Source of the DNA: Epiperipatus broadwayi
Lineage: Eukaryota; Onychophora; Udeonychophora; Euonychophora; Peripatidae
Reading direction: 5' to 3'
DNA length: 64,000 nt
Assembly (NCBI GenBank): GCA_028023455.1
Contig: JAQFVV010006653.1
Span: 310,001-374,000, forward strand
Under the pieces are notes generated by a model that saw nothing but the letters and a program-made list of their open reading frames with translations, did no database searches and was not told where the DNA came from. Shown here in pieces: positions 12,866 to 25,289 of the stretch (the stretch's first letter is position 1; every line of letters starts with the position of its first letter). Both the position numbers and the translations under genes were made by a program.

Positions 12866-13122
12866 TTTTAATGATATGGATGGCTGAAGAGCTGGAGGTT
12901 GGAAGTAGATTGAAGCTTGTCCATTAAAGTATGAGAGTTTGCTATCTTAATATAAACTAAGCATTGATTATATATATGTGGGATATGATAATCTGGACCA
13001 GCTGATGAATTATTTATCTTTTCTACTTATATGTGGTCATGTGTATCAGTGGTATGAAATAGTGTGGATAGTTGAAGAGTTCATGAAAGTCTGAGTTCAA
13101 ATCTTCTATATTTAAAGCATTA
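12866..13122 (+). mobile_element. Family D element (copy D1), ribozyme truncated
   Basis: Shares with D2-D5 the blocks GATAATCTGGACCA, TTATTTATCTTTTCTAC, GTGGTCATGTGTATCAGTGG and GTCTGAGTTCAAATC. CTGATGA is present at about 13009 but helix II and the GAAA box are deleted, so the ribozyme is lost. TATCAGTGGTATGA and GAGTTCAAATC resemble tRNA A and B boxes. Confidence 0.6.
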
Positions 13123-14732
13123 GGATAAATTATTTACAATAATACATGTGTGATTTTTACAAATAACTCTTTGCTAAATTGTTTAGTTTGACCACAATAA
13201 TTTATCAAAAATAAGGCTCATTTATTTCTAATCTACTGGAAATAATTTATTCACAGAAACGTTCATATAGTAATAAATAGGATTCACAGTATAAACCATA
13301 CTATATAATTTTTTTAGCTTAGAAGCTGTTAAAAAAATGATGGATTTAAGCAAATATTTAGTTATTTATATAGTTTTTTTTTTCAGACAACAAATATAAT
13401 AAAATCTGTAGAGATTCCAATCAGGAGATAATTTCATTGGTGGTGTTTATGTTTTTTAATTCTTCTATTGTCTTCAAAAAATTTCCACTTACGGAATTAA
13501 AGTTTAATAAAAGCATTGAAAATAGCGATAGTAAAGAATGAAATGTTTTAATTATTCTGGCAGAATAAAAAATGTCAGAAAAAATAGAATATTACAGCTA
13601 GTCACTTGATAAACTGTTAACAACTATAGTAATCAGTTAAGGTTAAGAAGATTGTGATAACCAAATTTGATCTTTTAAATTATTACTTGTCAAGCATTTC
13701 AAATATACCTATCTTGCATATGATGTCAATTTCAATTAAATTCTGAATTTTAAAAAAAGAAAAATTGAAATATAGTGGCTAACAGTTACAAAGTTATTTT
13801 AAGAGATGTATGTGAAAATCATTTAGATTTAAGATTGTTAAAATGCTATAAACTCTATATTCAGTTAATGCAGATATTAACACTATAATCATTTTTGTTT
13901 ATAAATTTAACAAGAGGATACTTTAGCAAAGATTGGAAAAAGATCCTTCTTTAAATTAGTTCTGAAGTTGAAGCAATATGACACATATGATAGTATAAAC
14001 TTTATAAGGATTAGAACAACACCCACATACAAAAAAATTTTAAATGTTGTAGTAATATTTTAGGTCTTTGTTAAACTAAAAGATTTAAACAAAAGTCCAT
14101 CAATTCCAGAATTAGATTAATGAATCTTACATTAGTGATATTTTGAACTTAAACTTGTCTTACTTTTGTGTGCTGTGTAGCTTTGTCAAATCTGCTATCA
14201 AATGCACATAAAGAAATGCAAAACAATTTAGAGATTGAACCTGAATAAAGTGATTGACTTAGAAACCAATAGATATCTTCCACAAATATTGTGATTGCTT
14301 TATAAATTATGATGAAGACAAGTCTTTTCTATTTCAAATGTTCTAATAAATAGAAAGTGATTATGATACCATTATTGATATAAGAAAAGAATTTAATTTT
14401 GTTGTAAAATGCTATAATTACATTTATATATATAATCATTAGAATTATTAGAGAAAGAGATACATTTTATATGTCTGATGAGAATTTTATATACTTTAAT
14501 GAATTAAGATATTTGTAATGATTTCTAATTGCCAAAATAATTGATTTCATTCTTATACTTAAAAAACATGATTTCAATAAATTTTATTTTGTTTAGATGA
14601 CAATACTGAGTCATTCCAATTATCTAACATGTATTATACAAAATTTTCTTTAAATTAAATTGTATTTATAATAATAATACAGTAATTATTTTTAATTGTT
14701 TATTTAATCAGCATCACCAAACTTTTATATGA

Positions 14733-15125
14733 TAATATTCAGTTTTTGAAGCAATGTGATGAAAGCCACAAACTAGAAACTAATCTGAGGATGTTGGATG
14801 AGTAGGCACTAGATAGGGATTTTATGCACAAACATTTTTGCATTCATTGATTGTTCTGGTTTGCATTGAGTGGTGCTACTGTATGGAGAGTTTTACATGT
14901 GTTATATTTGTGTATATAAGATGTGCTTATAAATTGGTAATATTCAGTTTTTGAAGCAATGTAATGAAAGCCACAAGCTAGAAACTAATCTGAGGATGTT
15001 GGATGAGTAGGCAGTAGATAGGGATTTGCATTCATTGATTGCTCTGGTTTGCACTGAGTGGTACTACTGTATGGAGAGTTTTGTCTCTGTGTTATATTTG
15101 TGTATATAAGGTATGCTTATAAATT
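14733..15125 (+). repeat. Family A tandem pair, decayed
   Basis: Two head-to-tail family A-like units; the marker ATTCAGTTTTTGAAGCAATG starts at 14737 and 14942, a period of 205 bp. Each has TGATGAAAGCC or TAATGAAAGCC, GAAACTAATC and TGAGGATGTTGGATGAGTAGG. C3 is replaced and G16.2 is A, so the hammerheads are probably dead. The second unit has a small deletion. Confidence 0.6.
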
Positions 15126-16273
15126 GGAAAAATGATAAAAATTATTATATGTAAATAATTTGAGTATACATTTGGAACTGAAAATACATATAATTAAGTG
15201 AATGTAACAGACTAACTAATAGCTATAAACAAAGAGATTAATCAGTCTAATTAAAAACCCAATTTAAAGAATTAAGAATTGCAATGAAAGAATATTATAA
15301 GCAAAGATAATTGTGAATTATTTTGTCAATTTATAAGTCAAATAAAGATAATTGCCTCCTCCTTTAACACCATGTGTACTCTAGAAAATTATTCATTACT
15401 AGATTATAAAAGGTTTAGCAGAATAGATAGATCCGGGAACCCATGTCATTTTCATCCCCAATAGATCTGCTTTGTAGGTCAGGAAAGAGATCTAAGGTTT
15501 ATACAGATTGGTTAGATCTTTTACTATTTTATAAGCCTTCAATTAAAATGATACTGAATATATATAATTTATAGAAATAATATAAATAGAGATTTATTAT
15601 ACCTAGAGTTATTTATTGTCTGTAGTTATTTATGGTACCTAAATTTATTTATTTTTTAATAGAGTTGTGTATGCCATTAGTATCTATTCAGTGTGCAAGA
15701 TATAATAAACCTTTTAATTAGTCAATTATATCCTTGTTTGACTTTTTTATGATTATTCAACTAATGGCTAATTGTATTTTTTACAAGGGAATTTAAGCTA
15801 TGAACTTTCTGGATACCCCTGTATATAGAAGTTGCAGTTAGACTGTTATATAAAACTTATTATCCCCCAATGTTGCATAATGTAATAATTATATAAGAGA
15901 ATTAATTTTAGCAGTGAACATTTTCAAGTTTTTTTAAACCTAGAATGCTTAATATTACAACATCATACATTAATGAATCTAATATAAATTTGACTTGATA
16001 GTTACTTTTTGAGAGAATTTATCAAACCATGTAATTGAATATCTATGCTTAAAGTATATTTAATATATTTTAATTTTTGAAAATAAACAAATTATTAACA
16101 TAATCAAAGAAAAATTCCATTTCTAAAACTAGTATCAATAAAAAAAAATGATTAGAACCTTATGATATGATGATTATTACATTAAATTTATGATGCATCA
16201 AAATTTAACATGCTAGAAAAAACTATATTAATTGGTTGTGACAAATTATTAACAACAATGATCAAGATGATCT

Positions 16274-16537
16274 GTGGAAAAAAGATTAAAGGAGCATCAA
16301 TTATTATATAATCGAATTAAAAATACTGTAAATAGCCAATTTAATACAGCTTCTGTGTTCTTCGACCATGAAAAAACTTGTAATTATAGGTTTACATTTG
16401 ATATTAATGAAACAAAAATATTAATGGAAGAAAGAAATCATAAAAAGAGGAAAATTAAAGAAGCAATTTTAATAGATAAATATAAAGATAATGTTATTAA
16501 TAGGCAAGTTGTAAATACGGCCATACACAGCTTATGA
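16274..16537 (+). pseudogene. PLE GIY-YIG endonuclease C-terminal fragment
   Basis: An 87-codon frame, N-terminally truncated. It shows the C-terminal half of a Penelope-type GIY-YIG nuclease: RLKEHQ near the start (with the family arginine), a histidine-containing segment DHEKTCNYRF, then TKILMEERNHKKRKIKEAI, the conserved 'tkIL..E.....R.ikEAi' helix bearing the glutamate, and KDNVINR at the end. The upstream RT and the GIY half are not recognisable in adjacent DNA. The ATG is internal to the domain and not the real start. A hammerhead follows 30 bp after the stop, the arrangement reported for PLE 3' regions. Not the same lineage as the 55.6-kb PLE by its residues. Confidence 0.75.
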
Positions 16538-16567
16538 AAATTTACATAACATTAAAATTTGAAATTT

Positions 16568-16616
16568 ATTTACAGCTGATGAGGATTACTATATAACTGA
16601 AAGTGCTATAGGAAAT
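16568..16616 (+). ncRNA. Hammerhead-like ribozyme downstream of PLE nuclease
   Basis: ATTTACAG, CTGATGA, a 16-nt helix II segment, GAAA, G-UG-C helix III, cleavage triplet CUA, TAGGAAAT. Helix I pairs 6 of 8 positions; helix III is one G-C pair with a UG loop plus A15.1-U16.1. Helix II pairs poorly (G-U, G-C, then mismatches), so this copy may be inactive. Cleavage would fall after A16608. Confidence 0.6.
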
Positions 16617-17285
16617 AGAAATAATGCATACCACTAGATGAAATCTATATAAAATATTTGAAATGCCGCATAGCTATATTATTCCACCCACACTCCTCTT
16701 TAAATAAATAAAGCTTGAATTTTAGTTTACACTCGTATATATAATACAAATAAAATGTCTGTTAATTAAAAATATTGTAATGACAATAAAAATAATAAAT
16801 ATAATAGTTAATGGCAGTTGAGGAAGGTTAAGGAATTAACCAAAAGTACTTCATCAAATTGAAAGATTGTATATAATAATTAATTACCATTGTATTTATT
16901 ATTTTTATTGTTATTATATATAGAGAGAAATAAATTTAAATGTGTATACCATAAAAATAATTAAAACAGATTTTCTAGCTAAACTTAATCAGCTGACAAA
17001 ATTCAGTTAGAACTTAATGAAATTATTTTCAAATATGAAAGATAATTATGAATAATTAAAAGCAGTATCTGTCTAAGAATATTCCTGATATCTTGCAACA
17101 TAAAATTGATGGCTCTTTAAAGGCTGAGTACTACATCTGATCAAATATATTTTGTCATTTCTCTGTATTCTTTCATTTTTTTTTCTTTATATTTTAACGT
17201 ATTTACTTCATTTCCATGGTTGGTATAGGGTCTGGTCATAATAAAATGCTCATATCATCTACCATCCCTATGTACTAAGTGTAAT

Positions 17286-17326
17286 AATATCACATGATCA
17301 CCATTTCTTATGCAATAAGAAATGTG
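17286..17326 (+). repeat. Family A 5' fragment
   Basis: Contains only TATCACATGATCACCATTTC and TTATGC, the left end of family A, followed by a short inverse of itself. Confidence 0.5.
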
Positions 17327-18464
17327 TGCTTGTGTGGTTATCTTTTCATCATTTAATTCATGCACAAAAATTCTGACATTTATCTTTTTTTTTTATATAA
17401 TTATGTTTGAGTATTTAAATTAAAGTAAGTTTTCAGTATTGACAAAAATCAAGAGGGATAGGCATAGCACATAAAATATATGATTAGTATTATAAAAAGA
17501 TAAAAATAGACTATTAAATGGATTGATAGATGAATTAATAGTTAGATAGTAGAAGGATGGGTGAGTAGATAAATAAATGGATTGGACAGGAAGGCGGATG
17601 TTTGATAAATTGGTAGATATAAAAGTAGGCAGAAAGTCAGGCAAATAAACAAATGTTTGTATAAGAAAAAGTATATTTTCAATATTATGTATCAAGGACC
17701 TCACAGCATAATTGTAGCACATTTATCTGTCTTATCAATAATCTAAATCTAAACTGGGTACAATGGGGAAAAATTCAGATTCCAGTAAGAGTTAGAATGT
17801 TTTTTTTAAATAAGCAGCCTATATTTTATCAAAAATAATCTAATATTTATTTGTTAAATACAAATCTTGTTATTCTTATTGAATGTAAAACAAAGATGAA
17901 AAAGTAAAGTCTTCTTTAATACTAATTAATTTAAATCCTTTGGTTTATAGTGACTATTTAATGATTGTTTTTATTTTTACTAATTTTTTTTGTGTAATAA
18001 ATATAATAATCTCAAGTGGGTATGTGTCATTATTTTGCATTATATCTAGTTTTAAATAATGTGACTTTAAAATCTTTTTCAAAGTCTCTAAAAGTGCTTG
18101 TCCACTCAAATCTTTTAAATCGCTTTGATTCATTTTTTATTTCTTATTTTTATTTTTTTAATGATAATCTTTTTCATTAAAATAGACCTTATAGTATTTT
18201 CTTTTCACTGTATATTTCAAAAATATTTGTCAAAAATATTTTGTCTGATTACTGTTTATTAAAAGCAACATTGCATCTATTTAAATTAATTGTCTATTTA
18301 ACTAAAATTCAAAACCAGTTGGAACATAGAAATGCCCAAATAATCAATCTGAAGCTATCCCAAATTATCGTTCTGTGCACTAGGTTTTCAATTACTGTAT
18401 TCTTAACTGAAGGGTAAAACATTCTATTTAATATCACAATTATAAATAAATAAATTTTCATGCT

Positions 18465-18720
18465 TAATTGCTATTTTCAAACATTACCACAAGTCTGATA
18501 AATGAATTTGGACAAATGCCTTTTCCAAATTGTTAAAATCAATATAATAATCACACTTATTTTATATATATATTTCTCCTACTGCAAAACAATGTATATA
18601 ATACTAATTGATTCTTGAAAGCAATATCAAGTTTTTGGCAACTATTCATCTATGAACTAAAAGCAATTTATTCAATAATATTCTTAAAAGTGTTTTTGCA
18701 ATCGTAGAAAACAAAGATAT
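18465..18720 (-). pseudogene. Possible RTE-like LINE RT fragment
   Basis: Minus-strand reading near 18540-18490 gives YIDFNNLEKAFVQIH, resembling the RT motif FIDFEKAFDSIH of RTE-type LINEs. Flanking reading is too decayed to extend. Confidence 0.35.
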
Positions 18721-19090
18721 TTCATAATTTTAATAATAGATATATAAAGAATATATAGTCAAAAGCCCGTTAACCACATACTGTTTAAAAATATATTTTA
18801 TGAAAACTTTTCTTTATATATTCTTCGTAAATCTATTATTATATTTTAATCTGAATTAAAGCTTATAATTTTATAGTTATATTTCATAATCTTAGCATTT
18901 TTTTTCTATCCTATTTTTACATATTGGAACACTAGAAGCATTCTTGATATCAGGTTTAACATTTTCTTAATTCATAGACTTTTAGAATTTCACCAGTAAT
19001 TTTGAACTAACATATTATTATCCATTTTTAAAATTCCATATACCCCATATTGATAGTTAGTCTTTCCATTTTTAATTTTAGCAAGCTGGT

Positions 19091-19113
19091 TCTCTCTCTC
19101 TCTCTCTCTCTCT
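19091..19113. repeat. (CT)n microsatellite
   Basis: Pure dinucleotide run of about 11 units. Confidence 0.95.
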
Positions 19114-19491
19114 AAATCTTATAGGATAAACATTCATTATAAGCAACTATTATTTTAAAAAGTGATTAAAATACCTTCTCCAACTCTTTAATGTATCATT
19201 AATATGTCAGAGCATCATTTAAAAGTTTTTAATTCACATATTACTTTTAGAATTGGAAAAATATCAAACATGATTATGATCAGAAAATTACTATCACATT
19301 TTCCTTTTTTAATTCACCAACATCCTATACTTTTACACTGTAGTAGAGTTCTCAAATGTCGCATAATCTTCCAATCAAGCAATCATTTAATTATTATATT
19401 ATGCATGACAATACACATGTGTGTTTATGATATAGAAATATTTATATACATGTGCATTTATAATCAAAATAATCAACTAATGTTTGTTTGA

Positions 19492-20296
19492 GTTGGTAAT
19501 AAATTGAGAGGTTGTCAATCTTTCTCATGCACCTACTATTGCTTCTCAGACAGCCAATCAGAAGTTAAGACAGCAGTCTGAAGCACGAGAAAGCTGCAAC
19601 ACATGACAGAATTTTTGATAAGAAAAGAATGGTTCCACCTTCTTCTCAATTTAAGTTTATATATATATAAGTCAGTCTTAAGCATCTTGGCTTGAAAGTG
19701 TGATGCTATAAATATATTCATATATTACTCATTGAGTTTTAATTTACGATAGTACAGCATGAAACCTTAAATTTACTGTGCTGTAGTTTTCTAGATATTA
19801 ATATGTTATCAGCAATGTATGTAAATAATATTATTGTATAAATCACATATTGTTGTTGAATTGGTAATAAATTGAGAGGTTGCCAATCTCTCGCATGTGT
19901 CTACTGTTGCTTTTCAGACAGCCAATCAGATGTTAAGACAGCAATCTGAAGAACGATCATACATTGTTGATAACTTATATTAACATCTGAAAACTATGGC
20001 ATAGTAAACTTAAGGCTTTGTGCTGTACTATCGTAAATTAAGACTCAGTGAGTAATATATGATTATTTTTATAGCTTCACACTTTCAAGCCAAGATGCTT
20101 AAGACTGGCTTATATATATATAAAGTTAAGTAGAGAAGAGGGTAAAACCATCCTTTTCTTATCAAAAACTCTGTCATGTGTTGCAGCTTGATCGTGCTTC
20201 AGACAGCTATCTTAACATCTGATTGGCTGTCTGAGAAGCACAATAGGCACATGCGAGAGATTGGCAACCTCTCAATTTATTACCGATTCAACAACA
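19492..20296. repeat. Large imperfect palindrome (fold-back element)
   Basis: Left arm (about 19492-19790) and right arm (about 20000-20295) are inverted copies over roughly 300 bp, including GGTAATAAATTGAGAGGTTG, CAGACAGCCAATCAGA, GCTGCAACACATGACAGA and TTTACGATAGTACAGCA. A third partial copy of the outer 100 bp lies in the spacer at about 19856-19960 in left-arm orientation. No ORF spans it. Confidence 0.8.
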
Positions 20297-21384
20297 ATAT
20301 GCGATTTATACAATAATGTTTGTTTGATAAAGTCAGTTAGACAATTATTTTATCTTTTGAAGAATAATTACAATATAATTATTGGAAGTCACTGCGAATT
20401 AAATTCAATCTCAATAAAAAAATCAGTTTCAGAATTGCAATCCATGTTGTAATCCAAGACTTTTCACAATATATAACCACTTGAGCAATTAATTAGTAAC
20501 TGTAAAATAGGAAACAGGGAATATTTTCTTTTAAAATGATCTAAATAACTATTAAAAATTTCATTTTTTTTTTTATTGTAGAAAAAGTAGTACTAGCCTA
20601 AGAAAGATATTAAAACAATGAGCTATTTCACAGTATTGACATCTTTATGTAGATCTAGGAACTATCATATAAGCCTTGGATAAAAGAAAAGGATATTAAA
20701 TGGCAATAAAAACAGACTTACATGAATTGTGATTGATGTGGAGATAAAAGGAAGAGCATTATGTATTTATTTTGTATATAACATGTTGAAAGAGATTTAG
20801 AAAAAATTGTATGAAAATTAGGAGAAATCTGAAGGTAAAGAAAGAAAAGAAGAAGAGATTTTCTTGTTTTTTTATTATTTAGGAATGTATAAATGAATGA
20901 GAAATACAAAGACTAGAGGATTGGAATTAACAAATCTGCTCTTATTAAAATGGGTTAGGAGAAGAAAAAGAATTATTATCAGTCTAAAAATATGATTTGT
21001 TGATTGTAGATTGAAAGAATGTAATAGGGGTTCAAAGTATTTTTTTGTGGAATATGTTTTTAAATAGTAGGGTATTTAACTTGACAAACCATATTTCTGA
21101 TAATATGGACTTATGCATGAAAACTTCTGACTTTATTTAAGAAGTCATGCATCATCTTCTTCCCTTTAATTATTTACTGCATGATATTTTGAAATATACA
21201 TGATTTTTGGACCAATGTAAACACAAGACAAACCAACTTCAAAAATTTAAAACAGGATTGGCTAGACAAACATAATGATTAAGTAAATATTATATAAATG
21301 AACTTCATCAAAGTGAAAGTGAAATAGGAATAAACTTTATTTATGTGACTAATGAAATTTAAAGAAAATTGTTTTGATGTAAAT

Positions 21385-21480
21385 TTTTTTTTTTTTCATA
21401 TGTCAAATGTGTTGACTGAGAAGCAAACCCGGGCTAGCTGCTTGGAAGGCAGCTATGCTAACCACTAGGCTACCAACGCT
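21385..21480 (-). repeat. tRNA-Gly-derived SINE
   Basis: Read on the minus strand: GCGTTGG, TAGCCTAGTGGTTAGCATA (A box), GCTGCCTTCCAAGCAGC (anticodon arm, loop CTTCCAA, UCC glycine), then CCCGGGTTTGCTTC (B box), a short tail and a poly(A) run (poly-T at 21386-21396). Acceptor pairing is degraded and there is a poly(A), so it is a retroposed copy and not a gene. Confidence 0.75.
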
Positions 21481-21689
21481 TGACGTTTTGATATAAATTT
21501 AAGTTTCAATTAAATAGATGAACATTTTTTATTATTGATCTTATTAATAACTATATAACATGTAATTTTTAAATAAATACTAAAAAAAAATCTTATCTAA
21601 GTTTTGTTAAATAGAGACACAATTAGTTAAAATTAAAATAATCATATGTGGTAGTATTGAGGTTATTTAATATATTTATAAAGATATTA

Positions 21690-22925
21690 CACTTTTTTCT
21701 CAAAGTAACCTTTATTAATAAAAGATTACAAAAATTTTAGGTACCCTTACCCATTGAGGATTACACAGTGATTCAATGTAGCAAGGTAAAATGTACATAT
21801 GTTCAAAAATAATTACATCCATAAAAATTGCTGTGATGTGATTAATGTGTATCTGCACGTGGATCCACATGGCCCAGCTGTTGAGAAGTTAACCATCACC
21901 CAATGGTTCCACCCCTGTGACCCCAAAGCGAAGACTCAAATGCTTCAGCTGAATAGGTGAAGTCCAGCATTGTGCCAACTACCACAACAGGCAGCGAGGT
22001 CCAAGGCCCAAGTTCACCAAGCAATAAACTCTCGAACCACAGCCAAGCCATGTCAAGACCATTCTGAATACCTCTGCCTCCCAATTAGCAGTCCAAATGA
22101 GCAGGGACCACCATCGGTCTACCTGCCCAAAATTGGAAAGACAACTTGGGTAAAAACTAAGAAGTAATAAGTAAAGAGCCAGATTGCCACTGCCCAAAAC
22201 CAGCCTATCAGGGGATACAGCAGCCAAACAGAGCAGAAATAGCACCAACTTTGACCATGTAGCCCCCCATCAGGTGTTCTGGCCAGTGGCAAAATTGTTA
22301 ACAGCCCACACCATAAACCAGTCACCTAATGTCTACAACCAGCCACCCCTGAAGAAAAAGAGGGGAGTGCAGACCCATGCCCACAAAACAGAACTCCATC
22401 AATGTTGCAAAAAAAATGGTGGTGGCTCAAAACAGACCAATCGCTTTAAAATGCACTAAATTTAAAGCTAATAAATGAAACCTAATGATAGTGAGTGCAA
22501 ATCAACACTGACCTATCAAATAATCCATCAAGGGGTGCAGTAGCCCTTCATAGCGAAGTCCATGTGAAGGTAATGACTTTTACCCTCCCGGCAGGTATTC
22601 CTGGGCTAGACAATGATCATCAACCATCCCCTCAAATGAACCAAGCTCCTTATGACCACTATCACTACACTTGAGGACAAGGAGTGCAAACTCACACCCA
22701 CCAATACAACATTTAATTCATGTAGTCTTGAAATCAAGCCGGATTTACTTGCACACCATGAGAATAAATCATTTGTCCATATCATCTTGCACACTGAGGT
22801 CAATGGAGCTGAACATCTGCCCTTGATCATCATCAGATTCCTGTGTCTGCAAATGTTCACAGCAGCTGCTCAACCCACCAACCAAAGTCCTTCAGGGTTC
22901 ACAATGATTTTTATTTGTTGATACT
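21690..22925. other. GC-richer island, unidentified
   Basis: Composition shifts clearly from the AT-rich surroundings. Several open frames of 60-90 codons occur on both strands in overlapping positions, with proline, glutamine and histidine-rich products and no domain I recognise. Borders are abrupt. An older insertion of unknown type or part of an LTR element is possible. I assign no gene. Confidence 0.4.
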
Positions 22926-23582
22926 AGTTGGACCCTGCTTTTTTTGATTGAATTTTAGGTCTTGATTAGTAATGAATGATTCAAGTATAATCTGAAAGTT
23001 TGTTGTTAAACTTTGGAAAATTCTCAATAATTATTGCTTAAAAAGTATGATTAATTTGTAGCTTCAAAGTTTCTGTTTAGGTCTAAAACATCATTTGTAC
23101 TCATTTTTGTCTTTAGATCATTATTTTTTAGCTCAGGAATCACTTCATTGTAGTTCTGTGTTGATTTGAAAAAATTTTATTTATTGATTTTTTTTTTGGG
23201 GGGGGGAGGGGGATCCACCGGAAGAAGGGTGATAACTTCTGTTCTGATCATCGGAGAAACCTGATTTTTGTGCAGGGCGATAACTTAGGTTATTTTCTAT
23301 AATGTTCAATTCTAAAATTGAGATCAAATTAATAATTGAAACTTGTTTAACACTGCTAAAATCTGATGCAAAGATAAAATTCCTAAAACCATCATTGCTA
23401 ACATATTATATTCTATGTTTTCTATGAGATTTGATGTGCCAATGACTTTCCTGTTTATTCTATTAATAAGATTAGGATTTCTAGTCTCTATTCTTTTTAG
23501 AAATATTTGGTTTCATTTAAAATTATTTTTAAAAGGTTTATAATATTTTAATGATTCCAAGAATTATTTAAGCTAGCTTTTG

Positions 23583-24454
23583 GGTAAAGGTATACTTTAG
23601 TGACCACATCATAAAAATCATGTTCGCCCTCTAGTTTTCAAAATTAGAAATAAATAATTATACGTAAATATTACGTATATGCTACTATATTACAATTATA
23701 TTAAAATTTATTAAAATGTAAAAGATAAAAAAAATATTTACAATTTTAAAGAAATTGAAATAATTACACTAGATTAATTAAAATAATTATTTTAAATTAT
23801 TTGAAACTTAAGAATTTAAACTATCTACATTTGTAACTTAACAATGTAAACTATCTAGATTTATAGCACTTATTATAAAAAAAAACCATCGGTGTCAGCA
23901 AGAAAGTAGTCATTGACTGGGCAAATTTTTGTCGTGAAGAGTGTGCCAAATATTTAGACACAAATCCGATGGTTCTCGGCGGAATGGATGAATCCAGCAG
24001 TACATTTTATCAGGTACTCACATAATTTCAGATGGCTGGGTTGCGTACAATAATATCAGCAGACTCAGCAATGGGGTATATATGCATTCGGTTGTCAATC
24101 CCGAAGACCAAGACATACATACCCAGAATATTGAGAATATGTGGATGAGAGCGAAGCGTAAGCTGAAATTCCAATCTGGTACCAGCAGAGCTTTATTTTC
24201 ATCATACCTCCAAGAATTTGCCTTCCGCAGTAGATATAGCACTGCCATCTTTTTCTCCAACTTCCTAGTATGCATAGGGCATGATTATGCTTAAAAAGAT
24301 AAATGCTTTTTTTTAATTATCTTTTACGTTTTAATTAATAAATATTACTATAATTGTAATATTGGAGCAGATACATAAGATTTTAGAATATTTTAGCTCT
24401 AATTTTAAAAACTAGATGGCAAATATGCTCTGGTCGCTAAAGTAAACCTTTACC
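23583..24454 (+). mobile_element. Merlin DNA transposon, internally deleted
   Basis: An 872-bp element with inverted termini: GGTAAAGGTATACTTTAGTG at the left and the inverse of GGTAAAGGTTTACTTTAGCG at the right, with TIR similarity extending about 60 bp through CATCTAGTTTT. It is flanked by a perfect 8-bp target duplication AGCTTTTG (23575-23582 and 24455-24462), matching the 8-9 bp of Merlin. Inside is a broken IS1016-like transposase. Confidence 0.85.
23890..24294 (+). pseudogene. Merlin transposase remnant
   Basis: DDE-type transposase of the Merlin/IS1016 group. The first piece reads VVIDWANFCREECAKYL, then GGMDES (first acidic region). After a deletion and frame change, the second piece reads SDGWVAYNNI, then MHSVVNPEDQDIHTQNIENM, WMRAKRKL and YLQEFAFRSR, ending at TAA 24292-24294. 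The H-x-VVNPE, HTQ-x-IE-x-MW and EF-x-(F/W)R strings are family hallmarks. The catalytic core between GMDES and DGW is missing, so it is inactive. N-terminal DNA-binding part absent. Confidence 0.8.
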
Positions 24455-24905
24455 AGCTTTTGTCTCTTTCTAATGGCATCCATTTGCATAAAACGGAACA
24501 ATAGATAATTTCAATTATCATTGAATGAAAACTGTTTCAAAATTTCTTCTAAAGATGAAAAAACAATAAAACAGATATTCACTTACATTTTGGAAAACTT
24601 TTTTTTTTTCTGAGTCCAACAATGAACTATGACTTTGGTGAATAGAACAGCGAAAACTGGAGTCCTAGGCTCCCTCTAGTGGACTAAAAAAGATATTACA
24701 CTTGGGAAAGAAAAATGTGAATGTGTGAGTGCTTAATTTTAAAAAATCAGATATATTAATCTTTAATTGAGTTTCAAAGTTAGTTTAGTAAATGATTAAT
24801 AATAATCTTTATTGTATTTATCTAAAGTGGATGGTGTCAAAGATGTGGGTTGAGTTAGTTTGACACTTGCAATTCAAAATATAATTAGTAATCTTTATGA
24901 AAACT

Positions 24906-25004
24906 TTTTTTTTTCAAGTGTCATAGCATCGACCGGGATGCGAACCCGCAACATGGGCAACTTCTTGTAAGGCAGTCGTGTTGACCTCTCGACCACCAAT
25001 GCAA
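24906..25004 (-). repeat. tRNA-derived SINE, UAC-loop subfamily
   Basis: Minus strand: GCATTGG, TGGTCGAGAGGTCAACACG, CTGCCTTACAAG (loop CTTACAA), an insertion of about 11 nt, GCGGGTTCGCATCCCGG, TCGATGC, then TATGACACTTG and poly(A). GCATTGG pairs with TCGATGC. The insertion before the T arm is shared with copies at 59.4 and 60.4 kb. Confidence 0.8.
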
Positions 25005-25289
25005 GAAAACATTTTGTAATTAAATTTTTCAGCATTTGTCACTTTTTACTTTTAATAACTATTTCTTGCCCATTATCTAATCTTCACTGTTGCTCAATGA
25101 TCTGGAAGTAAGATGACTTGCAAGAAGTTTTATTTATTTTTAATCTTTTTTTTTTAATTCACTGTTGACAAATATATTAAATTTATTACACATTTTAAAA
25201 TAAGTTTTATTAATCATTCATTAATTACGATTAATTATATCATATTAAAAAATTAATTTATTTAAAAACAAACTACAAAATGAATGAGT

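Noticed and set aside
17420-17722. 100-codon minus-strand ORF
   Set aside because: It runs through a degenerate GATA/GGAT-type simple repeat, which gives a low-complexity product.
21896-22921. Overlapping ORFs of 60-90 codons on both strands
   Set aside because: None has a recognisable domain or consistent coding signal; listed only as a compositional island.
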